64,000 nucleotides of DNA from Pedococcus bigeumensis (GTDB lineage: Bacteria; Actinomycetota; Actinomycetes; Actinomycetales; Dermatophilaceae). The DNA is taken from the NCBI RefSeq assembly GCF_006438965.1, contig NZ_RCZM01000001.1, forward strand, positions 683,097 through 747,096, given 5' to 3'. A model generated the notes under the pieces. The model was not told where the DNA came from, made no database searches, and saw only the letters and a program-made list of their open reading frames with translations. The translations under genes and the position numbers were made by a program. Positions 17,440 through 24,868 of this stretch are shown here, one piece after another. Position 1 is the first letter of the stretch; each line of letters starts with the position of its first letter.

Positions 17440-17480
17440 GTATGCTGCGTGGCCGGCTCAGGGGCGGGCCGGCCACGCGG
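17440..17480. repeat. GTATGCC-type hairpin between SDR and saccharopine-dehydrogenase-like genes
   Basis: GCGTGGCCGGC (17447-17457) and GCCGGCCACGC (17468-17478) form an 11-bp stem around TCAGGGGCGG. The left arm continues outward as GTATGCT. It has the same core as the perfect palindrome near 46860 and sits between two co-oriented genes, where it could stabilise or attenuate the operon message. Confidence 0.65.
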
Positions 17481-17506
17481 CCGTCAGGACCGGATCGGAG
17501 GCTGGG

Positions 17507-18298
17507 TCACATGCCCATGCCGCCGTCGACGGGCAGGCCCGCGCCGGTGATGAACTTGGCGGCGTCGGAGGCGAGGAAGACGACGGCATCGGCCATGTCG
17601 TCGACCTGGCCCAGGCGGCCCGACGGGGTCAGCTCGATGACCGCTCCGACGGCGGCCTCGGGGGACGGGAACAGGCCGAGGGCGGCGACGTCGTTGGCCA
17701 GGCCGGCACCCATCGCGGTCGGCACCAGGCCGGGGTAGATGCAGTTGACGCGGACGCCGTAGCCGAGCTTGCCGGACTCCATCGCCGCGACCCGCGTCAA
17801 CCGGTCGACGGCTGACTTCGTCGCGGAGTAGACGGCGATTCCCGGGAAGGCGATCGTCGCGGCGACCGAGGCGACGTTGATGATGGCCCCGCCGTTGCCG
17901 GCAGCCCCACCCGGACGCATGGCGCGCAGGCCGTGCTTGATCCCGAGCGTGGTGCCGAGGATGTTGACCTCGAGCATCTTGCGGATGTCGTCGGCCTGGA
18001 CCTCGGTGAGCAGGCTGGTGATCTCGATGCCCGCGTTGTTGACGAGGATGTCGAACCCGCCCAGCCGCTCGACCGTCTCGGCGACGGCGGACTCCCAGTT
18101 GGCGTCGTCGCTCACGTCCAGGCGCACGAAGCCGTGGCCCTCGCCGAGCGCGGCGGCGGTCTGCTCGCCGCTGTCCTGGACGTCGGCGATCATCACCGTC
18201 GCTCCCGCTGCGGCCAGGGCTGTGGCCATGCCCTCCCCGAGGCCCTGCGCGCCTCCGGTGACGAGGGCCTTGCGGCCGCTGAGGTCGATCGAGGTCAT
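17507..18298 (-). CDS. Short-chain dehydrogenase/reductase
   Basis: The 263-residue classical SDR uses NAD(P)H to interconvert an alcohol and a ketone. The cofactor motif TGGAQGLG is at 14-21, NNAG at 87-90 and the catalytic YSATK at 157-161 (Tyr157, Lys161). Asp39 in IADV, near the end of beta strand 2, suggests preference for NAD(H). A ribosome binding site AGGAG is seven bases before the ATG. It is the first gene of the ligase operon and diverges from the TetR gene. Two TTGAC-N4-GTCAA palindromes lie in the 257-base gap. This makes it the probable regulated promoter of the operon. Confidence 0.88.
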   Translation of the reverse strand: MTSIDLSGRKALVTGGAQGLGEGMATALAAAGATVMIADVQDSGEQTAAALGEGHGFVRLDVSDDANWESAVAETVERLGGFDILVNNAGIEITSLLTEVQADDIRKMLEVNILGTTLGIKHGLRAMRPGGAAGNGGAIINVASVAATIAFPGIAVYSATKSAVDRLTRVAAMESGKLGYGVRVNCIYPGLVPTAMGAGLANDVAALGLFPSPEAAVGAVIELTPSGRLGQVDDMADAVVFLASDAAKFITGAGLPVDGGMGM

Positions 18299-18433
18299 GG
18301 CGGGCTCCTTTGCCTGGCCGACGGGACGCGGTCCACCGTGGTGCGACGGGCGCGATTCACCGGGTGTGGGGCGCCGACCGGCTGCGCACTGTGGCAGCAG
18401 CCGGTCCGCGTGGGCTCACCTTGCTCCCCGTCC

Positions 18434-18469
18434 TTGACACCTGTCAAGAGTTTGTTTGACACTCGTCAA
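18434..18469. promoter_or_regulatory. Paired operators of the TetR-type regulator
   Basis: TTGAC-ACCT-GTCAA (18434-18447) and TTGAC-ACTC-GTCAA (18456-18469) are two identical inverted repeats 22 bases apart, two turns of the helix. They lie between the SDR operon and the divergent TetR gene. That both sites share arms and spacing, in a divergent regulator gap, is strong evidence for operator function. Confidence 0.75.
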
Positions 18470-18555
18470 GACACGCGGGCCGGATATGCTCGACCCGTTC
18501 GCTAAACGCCTCGCGGCTGCCTGCCGCCGAGTCGTGGACGCCGGAGAGGAACCCC

Positions 18556-19188
18556 GTGACCCAGGTCGTGGAACCGGAGCTGGACCGGTTCGAGCGCAGC
18601 CGCGTCGACAAGTTCGAGTCGCGCCGTGGCGAGCTCGCCGACGCCACCCTGGAGACCCTCGGCGAGCTCGGTTTCGCCCGCACCAGCCTGCGGGTCATCG
18701 CCCAGAGGACGGCGTTCTCGCACGGGGTGCTGCACTACTACTTCCGCGACAAGGTCGAGCTGATCACCTTCTGCGTGCGGCGCTACAAGGAGCACTGCGT
18801 CACGCGCTACGACGAGGTGGTCGCGCAGGCCACCGACGCCGACGAGCTGGCCCTGATGTTTGCCGATGCGCTCGTGGTCACCATGCAGGAAGACACGGCG
18901 ATGCACCGGCTCTGGTACGACATGCGCGCCCAGGCGATGTTCGAACCTGCCCTGCGCCCCACCGTGGCAGACCTGGACCGTCAGCTCGAGGAGATGATCT
19001 GGCGCGTCGTGAAGGCCTACGCCGTGCTGGGCGGACGGACGACCGCGGTCCCCTCGCTCACGGCCTACGCGGTCTACGACGGGCTCTTCGAGAACTGCCT
19101 CAGCCGCTACCTCGCGGGCGACGAGGCCGCATCGGACCAGCTGCGCGAGGGCGCGGGCTGGCTGATCACCACGGTCACCAAGGCCTGA
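18556..19188 (+). CDS. TetR-family transcriptional regulator
   Basis: The 210-residue protein starts at a GTG five bases after GGAGAGGA. The N-terminal helix-turn-helix (about 25-70) reads RRGELADATLETLGELGFAR, then TSLRVIAQRTAFSHGVLHYY and FRDKVELITF, a standard TetR DNA-binding domain with the HYYF dimer pattern. The C-terminal domain is a variable ligand pocket with LWYDMRAQAMFEP. It is divergent from the SDR-saccharopine dehydrogenase-ligase operon and probably represses it and itself through the two palindromes at 18434-18469. The inducer may be an acyl-CoA or the operon's substrate (inference). Confidence 0.88.
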   Translation: MTQVVEPELDRFERSRVDKFESRRGELADATLETLGELGFARTSLRVIAQRTAFSHGVLHYYFRDKVELITFCVRRYKEHCVTRYDEVVAQATDADELALMFADALVVTMQEDTAMHRLWYDMRAQAMFEPALRPTVADLDRQLEEMIWRVVKAYAVLGGRTTAVPSLTAYAVYDGLFENCLSRYLAGDEAASDQLREGAGWLITTVTKA

Positions 19189-19251
19189 CACCGCCCGGGG
19201 TCCGTCAGGGCGGTGGCTCGAGGGGACGCCGACGTGGTGGAAGATTGACCC

Positions 19252-20634
19252 ATGCCTGCCCCTGATGCCGCCCAGCGCGAAGCCGCGCACAACCTCGAGG
19301 TCATCAAGGCGATGCGTGAGGCCGAGGACGCCATCCTCGCCCGGGCCCCCGAGCACGACCTGCAGCCCAGCCTCGACCGGATCGCCGCCGTGATGGAGCT
19401 GCTCGGCGACCCCCAGCGCAGCTACCCGGTCATCCACCTCACCGGGACGAACGGCAAGACGTCGACCACCCGCATCATCGACTCGCTGCTGCGCGAGATG
19501 GGGCTGAAGACGGGCCGGTTCACCTCGCCCCACCTGCACAGCGTGCGCGAGCGCATCGCCTTCTCGGGGGAGCCGATCAGCGCCGAGAAGTTCCTCGCGG
19601 CCTACGACGACGTGCTGCCGGTCATCGAGATCGTCGACGCCCGCTCGGTCGCCGGGGGCGGTCCGCGCATGACCTACTTCGAGGTCCTCGTGGCCGTGGC
19701 GTATGCCGCGTTCGCCGACGCCCCCGTCGACGTCGCCATCGTGGAGGTCGGCCTGGGCGGCAGCTGGGACGCGACCAACGTCGCCGACGGGACGGTCGCC
19801 GTGGTCACGCCCATCGCGCTGGACCACCAGCACTTCCTCGGCAACGACGTCGTCGACATCGCCACCGAGAAGTCCGGGATCATCAAGGCTGGCGCACTCG
19901 CCGTCATCGGGGTGCAGGAGACCGATGTCTCCCAGATCCTCGCTGACCGGGCGACCGAGGTTGGCGCGCGGGCCGCCTTTGAGGGCAACGACTTCGGGCT
20001 GCTGACACGGGATGTCGGTGTCGGGGGCCAGCAGATCGCGATCCGCGGCCTGGGTGGCGACTACGAGGACCTGTTCCTGCCCCTGCACGGGGCGCACCAG
20101 GCGCACAACGCGACGCAGGCGCTGGTCGCCGTGGAGGCGTTCTTCGGCGGAGAGCAGCGGCTGGACCCTGACATCGTGCGCGCCGGCCTGGCCCGGGTGG
20201 CCTCGCCGGGTCGGCTGGAGATCGTGCGGCGCTCACCGACGGTCATCGTCGACGCGGCCCACAACCCCGCGGGTGCGATGGCCCTGCGGGACGCCATGGA
20301 GGACTCGTTCAACTTCGCCAAGATCGTGGGCGTCATCGCGATCCTGAAGGACAAGGACGCCACCGAGATGCTCGAGATCCTCGAGCCGGTGCTCGACCAC
20401 GTCGTGGTCTCGCGCACCACCTCGCCGCGCGCCATGCGCCCGGACGACCTGGGCGAGCTGGCCATCGAGATCTTCGGCGAGGACCGCGTCACGGTGGTCC
20501 AGGATCTGCCCGACGCGGTCGATGTCGCGGCCGGGATGGCCGACGAGGGCGGTATCGGGGGCGGGGTGCTCGCAACCGGTTCGGTCACCACGGCCGCAGA
20601 GGTGCGCATGCTGCTCGGCGCCACCGACGTCTGA
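19252..20634 (+). CDS. folC: Dihydrofolate synthase / folylpolyglutamate synthase
   Basis: The 460-residue Mur-ligase-family enzyme adds glutamate to dihydropteroate and to reduced folates. The P-loop is GTNGKTST at 65-72. Other family marks are LKTGRFTSPHLHSVRERIAF, which binds folate, EVGLGGSWDATN, and IVDAAHNPAGA in the C-terminal domain. It heads the conserved actinobacterial order folC-DUF4233-ndk, but here about 2.6 kb of other genes separate it from DUF4233. Folate supply links it with dfrA and thyA at 45-47 kb. The ATG has no clear ribosome binding site. Confidence 0.95.
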   Translation: MPAPDAAQREAAHNLEVIKAMREAEDAILARAPEHDLQPSLDRIAAVMELLGDPQRSYPVIHLTGTNGKTSTTRIIDSLLREMGLKTGRFTSPHLHSVRERIAFSGEPISAEKFLAAYDDVLPVIEIVDARSVAGGGPRMTYFEVLVAVAYAAFADAPVDVAIVEVGLGGSWDATNVADGTVAVVTPIALDHQHFLGNDVVDIATEKSGIIKAGALAVIGVQETDVSQILADRATEVGARAAFEGNDFGLLTRDVGVGGQQIAIRGLGGDYEDLFLPLHGAHQAHNATQALVAVEAFFGGEQRLDPDIVRAGLARVASPGRLEIVRRSPTVIVDAAHNPAGAMALRDAMEDSFNFAKIVGVIAILKDKDATEMLEILEPVLDHVVVSRTTSPRAMRPDDLGELAIEIFGEDRVTVVQDLPDAVDVAAGMADEGGIGGGVLATGSVTTAAEVRMLLGATDV

Positions 20635-20741
20635 ACGGACACGGCCCCGTAGGGACGTGAGCGGCCGCTGGAGCCCCTGGGGCCGCGGACACGACTGCGG
20701 ACCGGGTCACCCTCAGGTGCGCCGGCCCGCCACGGGCACCG

Positions 20742-20873
20742 CTACTTCTTGCCGATCTGCCCGACGTCGAGGTGCGTCTTGGCATCCGCCTTGGCGTGCT
20801 TGTCGGCGCGCTTCTCCTTGATGGACTTGCCCGCCTTCTTGGCGAGGTGTTGTCGAGGTGACTTGTCGGCCAT
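20742..20873 (-). CDS. Small Lys-rich protein, 43 residues
   Basis: The frame encodes MADKSPRQHLAKKAGKSIKE and then KRADKHAKADAKTHLDVGQI, ending GKK. It has 13 lysines and no hydrophobic segment. Short 'GKSIKEKR' proteins of this type are widespread in actinobacteria and are annotated as hypothetical. The strong basic charge suggests nucleic-acid or ribosome contact, but this is only inference. It stands convergent to folC. Codon choice is as GC-rich in third positions as its neighbours, which supports a real gene. Confidence 0.6.
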   Translation of the reverse strand: MADKSPRQHLAKKAGKSIKEKRADKHAKADAKTHLDVGQIGKK

Positions 20874-20940
20874 GGCTGTGCTCCCAGCGCTAGGAAGCCT
20901 GAATGACTCCGTGACCTGACACTACGCCCCCGCCTGAGCA

Positions 20941-23157
20941 CTATGGCAGCGTGATCGCGATCCCCGTGCGGTCCTCGCCCGGTGCCAGGGTGATCGGGGT
21001 GGCCTCGTCGGGGGGCACATTCCCCTTCCAGCAGACCTGTGGCTCGGCCAGTCGCCGGTAGGCGCAGGCGGTCGTCGCACCGGGGTGTGCAAACCGGGCC
21101 CAGGTGGCTGGTGACTCGACGCTGGACGACGAATCAACCCAGACCGAGCCGTTGGGCCTACGCAGGCGGATGCCCGTCTGAGCCGTGACCGGGGTCCCGT
21201 CAGGGTTTGACAGCGTGCCGCTCAGCCGGGCCAGCGGCTCGGCGACCAGGTCGGTGGTGGTGGTGGCTCCCGCCGTGACGTCGAGTGCCTCCGCGCCGGC
21301 GTCGCGCATCAGCGCCGCAGTGGTTATCGGGCCGGGCTGCACGTCGGGATACCACTCTCGGGCGAGTCCGAAGGGCGTGGCGAGCGCGGAGCCGGGACCG
21401 GCGAGCGACAGGTAGTTCTGGCCGGCAGGCACGCCGCGGAGGAACCAGGTGCCGTCGGAGATGGTGGTGCGGAAAATCCTCGTCGTGTCCAACCGGTAGA
21501 TCCAGACCTGTCCAGAGGTGAGCTTGCCACCCGAGGTGTCAGTGGCCGTTCCACGCAACACCCCGGCCGGTTGGAGCGCCACGTCGACCCCGGTGGCACT
21601 CTCACCGAGCCTGAGCGTGACCCGGTCTGGGTTGGACCATGACCCGTAGCAGTCCGAGGCGTAGTCGTAGGTGGGCATGGAGTTGACGATGGGCGAGCCG
21701 GCGCACACCAGGGTCGACGTCGCGGACGGCGGAAGGGACGCCGAGTAGCGCCCGTCGGCTCCGGAGTACGCCAGCAGCGGCGACGTCCCAGTGCTGCCGT
21801 ACACAGGAGACTTGTTCAGCGGCGCCCCCTGCGTGGAGGTGACCGTCCCGGAGATGGCACGCTCCGGGTTGACCCAGCCGACGACGTCGACGACCACGTG
21901 GACGGCCTGCGACGATCCGTTGGCGATGACGAGGTCCTGGATGGTGCGCGCCACCACGAGGTTGGTCGTGGCTCGACCGGGGACGAAGTTGACCATCGAG
22001 GTGGAGTTGTCGCCGACCTGGGACGAGGACACTCGGAGATAGCCCGGAGCGGTGGCGTCGGTCGCGGTGACGGCGACCACGGCCGCCGCGGAGTTGGTCG
22101 GCCGGGTCGCACTGTTCAGCCCCACGGTCAGCGGGGTGCCCGGCGCCACCGGCTCGGACGTACGGGTGTCGACGAGGCGGGTCGGGGCGACTGGGGTCAC
22201 GCCGGCCAGGGCGCTCGCGCCCGACCCGCTCCGGACGAAGCCCTGGGCATCGACCACGAGGTGCGCCGGTGCCGAGGAGCCGTTGTAGACCGTGACCCGA
22301 CCGTTGAGGCCGACCTTCGCCAGGGTGCCCGCGGCGCGGGTCTCGCCCGCACCGAAGTTGAGGTTGGCGGCGAGCGGCTGGGTGGTGCCGGTCGGGTAGG
22401 CCGTGAGGTACCCGGCCCGCGCGTTGCCGGTCACCGTGAGGTTGAGCCAGGCCGCCGCGACGTTCGTCGGGGGCAGCCCACCCGCTCCGGCGACCTGGAC
22501 GTCCAGACTGGAGTGGGCTGGAATCGCGACGCGCTTGGTACGGGTGTCGAGGATGCGGCTCGGGTAGATCGTCTGGGTGCTTCCGTTGACGGTCGCGGGG
22601 CCGGCCGACAGGTAGCCCTGGACGTCGACGAGCACGTGCGTCTTGCCGGTCGACCCGTTGTGGACCTGGATGCAGCCCACCAGCCCGAGGGGGACGATCG
22701 CGAGGTTGGAGGTGGTGGTCCCCGGCGTGAAGTTCAGGGTGGACACCACCGGAGGGGCGTCGTCGCTGAGGGCGGAGGCGGTGAGGTAGCCGGCGGCGGT
22801 TGGGCTGACTGCCGTGAGGTTGACGACCAGCGCCGCTGCGTCGTTGGGGACGCTGGGAGTGTTGTCGCACACGCTACGGTCCTCGCCCGGGTTCAGCGGC
22901 GTGTCGGTGCGCGAGTCGTAGAGCCGCTCGGGCCTGATGCTCCCGACGATGCCCGCGGCAGCAGGAACCACCGTGGCCGGTGCCACCGTGGCGGGCGCCA
23001 CCGTGGTCGCGGTGCTCGTGAGCCGGGTGGGTCCAGCTGACGCCGAGCCGGCGGCACACAGGGCCATGACGACCGTGGCCACCGTGGCCAGGGACGCGGT
23101 GGCGCCGCTGGGCAGCAGGCCGCGACGGCGCGAGGACGGACGACGGTGCACAGACAA
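20941..23157 (-). CDS. Secreted repeat protein with 'DTR...DV-GY' modules and Cna-B-like domains
   Basis: The 738-residue exported protein has a signal peptide MSVHRRPSSRRRGLLPSGAT then ASLATVATVVMALCAAGSAS. Three modules of about 110 residues follow, each opening with RLYDSRT, RILDTRT or RLVDTRT and ending with VLVDVQGYL, LVVDAQGFV or VVVDVVGWV. Inside each, 'AVVLNLTVT' and 'LNF-x-x-G' strands recur. The last 300 residues are carboxypeptidase-regulatory or Cna-B-like beta domains (GTVTSTQGAPL, GTATDTSGGKL, GTLSNPDGTPV). No sorting signal or terminal membrane segment is seen. The start is TTG five bases after AGGGGG; a GTG two codons on is possible. A -10 TATAGT at 23203-23208 places transcription downstream of the ATG at 23226, which excludes that longer start. 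It may be an adhesin or wall protein; function is unknown. Confidence 0.7.
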   Translation of the reverse strand: MSVHRRPSSRRRGLLPSGATASLATVATVVMALCAAGSASAGPTRLTSTATTVAPATVAPATVVPAAAGIVGSIRPERLYDSRTDTPLNPGEDRSVCDNTPSVPNDAAALVVNLTAVSPTAAGYLTASALSDDAPPVVSTLNFTPGTTTSNLAIVPLGLVGCIQVHNGSTGKTHVLVDVQGYLSAGPATVNGSTQTIYPSRILDTRTKRVAIPAHSSLDVQVAGAGGLPPTNVAAAWLNLTVTGNARAGYLTAYPTGTTQPLAANLNFGAGETRAAGTLAKVGLNGRVTVYNGSSAPAHLVVDAQGFVRSGSGASALAGVTPVAPTRLVDTRTSEPVAPGTPLTVGLNSATRPTNSAAAVVAVTATDATAPGYLRVSSSQVGDNSTSMVNFVPGRATTNLVVARTIQDLVIANGSSQAVHVVVDVVGWVNPERAISGTVTSTQGAPLNKSPVYGSTGTSPLLAYSGADGRYSASLPPSATSTLVCAGSPIVNSMPTYDYASDCYGSWSNPDRVTLRLGESATGVDVALQPAGVLRGTATDTSGGKLTSGQVWIYRLDTTRIFRTTISDGTWFLRGVPAGQNYLSLAGPGSALATPFGLAREWYPDVQPGPITTAALMRDAGAEALDVTAGATTTTDLVAEPLARLSGTLSNPDGTPVTAQTGIRLRRPNGSVWVDSSSSVESPATWARFAHPGATTACAYRRLAEPQVCWKGNVPPDEATPITLAPGEDRTGIAITLP

Positions 23158-23202
23158 TGGAACCCCCTGGAACTGCGCAGCGCGACGCGCTGCGGCACAG
23201 GA

Positions 23203-23208
23203 ACTATA
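23203..23208 (-). promoter_or_regulatory. -10 element of the secreted repeat protein gene
   Basis: TATAGT on the minus strand gives a transcript start near 23196. The leader then holds a hairpin CGCAGCG/CGCTGCG (23176-23194) before AGGGGG and the start codon. Confidence 0.5.
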
Positions 23209-23295
23209 GACAACGGTGTGACTCATTTGGTCGATCTGGGCCGCAACTTTCCGGGGGACGAGGGGCCCGATGACGACACGGCATACCCTCGAAGC

Positions 23296-23388
23296 ATGTT
23301 CGGGAAGCTGATCGTCCTCGTCATCGTGGTAGCCGTGGTGTTCTGGCTGCTCACCAAGTTCCGTGACTCGAACCGGGGCGGTCGATGA
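23296..23388 (+). CDS. 30-residue single-pass membrane microprotein upstream of DUF4233
   Basis: The frame encodes MFGKLIVLVIVVAVVFWLLT and KFRDSNRGGR. It is one transmembrane helix with a positively charged C-terminal tail, so the tail is likely cytoplasmic. Its stop overlaps the start of the DUF4233 gene by four bases (ATGA), which argues for translational coupling and for a real gene. A partner role with the DUF4233 membrane protein is inference. Confidence 0.6.
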   Translation: MFGKLIVLVIVVAVVFWLLTKFRDSNRGGR

Positions 23389-23780
23389 GGGGGATCGTCT
23401 TCTACGGCGCGCTCGGCAAGTTCACCTGGCGGATGCTCGCGACCGTGCTGGGCAGCCAGGGAGTGGTGGTCTTCCTCGGCGCCCTGGTGGCTCGTGGCCT
23501 GGCCAGCGCCGAGGGCGACGACCGCAGCCACGCCTGGCTGTGGATCGGTGTCGGGCTGGCCCTGCTCTGCTTCCTCGCGGCTGGCCTGATGCGGCGGCCC
23601 TGGGGGGTGACACTCGGCTGGGTGGTCCAGGCGCTTACCTTCGCCAGCGCGTTCGTGGTGCCGGCGATGATCGGCGTGGGGATCATCTTCCTCGTGCTGT
23701 GGGTGGGCTCGCTGGTGCTGTGCCGCCGGGTGGAGGACCAGGTGGCGGCCCGGCAGCAGGCCGGCGTCGCCCCGCAGTAG
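23385..23780 (+). CDS. DUF4233 family membrane protein
   Basis: The 131-residue protein has four hydrophobic segments: VLGSQGVVVFLGALVARGL, WLWIGVGLALLCFLAAGLM, TLGWVVQALTFASAFVVPAM and IGVGIIFLVLWVGSLVL. It matches the DUF4233 family, which in actinobacteria sits between folC and ndk. Its biochemical role is not known. Here it is coupled to an upstream 30-residue membrane protein. Its last 98 bases overlap the 3' end of the oppositely directed DUF998-type gene, so the two transcripts share a long complementary end. Confidence 0.8.
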   Translation: MRGIVFYGALGKFTWRMLATVLGSQGVVVFLGALVARGLASAEGDDRSHAWLWIGVGLALLCFLAAGLMRRPWGVTLGWVVQALTFASAFVVPAMIGVGIIFLVLWVGSLVLCRRVEDQVAARQQAGVAPQ

Positions 23781-24363
23781 CCAGCACCGCCAGGGGGAGC
23801 CACAGCTTGGCCGGCCAGATGGCCGCCCGCTCGGCCAGCCCCGACCAGTGCTCGGCGCCGAGCACCCCCACGAACGCGAAAACGCCGAGCAACGCGACAG
23901 TGGCCAGCGCCAGCCCGGCGCGTCGGACGGGACCGGGGCCGAGCAGGCGGGCATGCAGCAGGAGAGCCAGCGGCTGGGCCGCGAACACCGGCACGGCGAC
24001 GACGGAGTGCGCCATCGGGTGCGCGTCGACGGGCAGCAGCCCGACGCCCACGGACCCCAGCCCAGCCAGGACCCACAGCCAGCCCACGAGCGCGGCTCGT
24101 CCGCGTTGCCGAAGCAGCGGCACCGCACCCCACGCCTGGAGCACCCCGAACGCGATGAACGCGACGTTCATCAGCAGCGGGGCCGACGAGCAGCCGCCCT
24201 CACCGGGGGAGCAGGACGTGCCGAGGGCACTGATCGTGTCGTCCGCCAGCGAGTAGCGCACCCCCGCCAGGACGGCCAGGGCCACCTCCACGACGAGGTA
24301 GGCCGGCTGGACCAGCCACGCGGCATGGGTCACGGCCGTCCTCGGTCCCGCCACCTGGTGCAC
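23683..24363 (-). CDS. DUF998 family membrane protein
   Basis: The 226-residue protein has about six hydrophobic segments and the family features LADDTISALGTSCSPG, LLPVDAHPMAHSVVAVPVF and a conserved GAEHWSGLAERAAIW block. DUF998 proteins are multi-pass membrane proteins of unknown function. The GTG start at 24363 lies six bases after TAGCGT, a leaderless -10. The C-terminal tail is rich in Pro, Gly and Ala and overlaps the end of the DUF4233 gene on the other strand. It diverges from ndk across a 43-base gap. Confidence 0.75.
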   Translation of the reverse strand: MHQVAGPRTAVTHAAWLVQPAYLVVEVALAVLAGVRYSLADDTISALGTSCSPGEGGCSSAPLLMNVAFIAFGVLQAWGAVPLLRQRGRAALVGWLWVLAGLGSVGVGLLPVDAHPMAHSVVAVPVFAAQPLALLLHARLLGPGPVRRAGLALATVALLGVFAFVGVLGAEHWSGLAERAAIWPAKLWLPLAVLATAGRRRPAAGPPPGPPPGGTAPASPPTARGR

Positions 24364-24375
24364 ACCGTGACGCTA
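24364..24375 (-). promoter_or_regulatory. Leaderless -10 element of the DUF998 gene
   Basis: TAGCGT on the minus strand (24375 to 24370) is six bases before the GTG start. It lies 19 bases from the divergent ndk -10 element. Confidence 0.45.
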
Positions 24376-24393
24376 GTCCCCGTGGTTGCTCGG

Positions 24394-24406
24394 TAGGCTG
24401 GCCGGT
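24394..24406 (+). promoter_or_regulatory. Leaderless -10 element of ndk
   Basis: TAGGCT at 24394-24399 is seven bases before the GTG at 24407, with no ribosome binding site. Confidence 0.5.
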
Positions 24407-24835
24407 GTGACGACGCAGACCGAACGTTCCCTTGTCCTGGTCAAGCCCGACGGGTTCGCCCGCGGCCTCTCCGGCGAGGTACTCCGCCGGATCGAGGCGA
24501 AGGGCTACACCCTCGCCGCGCTCGCGGTGACCACCCCCACGCGTGAGCAGCTTGCGGAGCACTACGCCGAGCATGAGGGCAAGCCGTTCTACGAGCCCCT
24601 CGTCGAGTTCATGTCCAGCGGCCAGGTGACCGCCATCGTCATCGAGGGCAACCGCTGCATCGAGGGCTTCCGTGCCCTCGCCGGCGCCACCGACCCGACC
24701 GCAGCCCTGCCCGGCACGATCCGCGGCGACCTCGGCCGCGACTGGGGCAAGAAGGTCCAGGAGAACATCGTGCACGGCTCGGACTCCCCGGAGTCGGCCG
24801 CCCGCGAGATCGCGATCTGGTTCCCGAATCTCTGA
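24407..24835 (+). CDS. ndk: Nucleoside diphosphate kinase
   Basis: The 142-residue cytoplasmic enzyme moves the gamma phosphate of ATP to other nucleoside diphosphates through a phospho-histidine. The catalytic residue is His123 in NIVHGSDSPESA, and the N-terminal TERSLVLVKPDGFARG is the nucleotide-binding strand. Length is normal. I chose the GTG at 24407 rather than an ATG seven codons upstream, because the protein family begins here and a leaderless -10 is in place. It lies in the conserved folC-DUF4233-ndk-mreB neighbourhood. Confidence 0.96.
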   Translation: MTTQTERSLVLVKPDGFARGLSGEVLRRIEAKGYTLAALAVTTPTREQLAEHYAEHEGKPFYEPLVEFMSSGQVTAIVIEGNRCIEGFRALAGATDPTAALPGTIRGDLGRDWGKKVQENIVHGSDSPESAAREIAIWFPNL

Positions 24836-24844
24836 CGCCCGGCA

Positions 24845-24864
24845 CGTCTCGGCGCGTCGAGACG
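24845..24864. terminator. Bidirectional hairpin between ndk and the MarR gene
   Basis: CGTCTCG (24845-24851) and CGAGACG (24858-24864) form a 7-bp perfect stem with a six-base loop between two convergent stops. There is no T-tract. Confidence 0.5.
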
Positions 24865-24868
24865 CGCC

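Noticed and set aside
18456-18490. TTGACA and a TATGCT as a -35/-10 promoter for the TetR gene
   Set aside because: The spacing is 23 bases, too long for a standard promoter. The TTGACA is explained by the operator palindrome.
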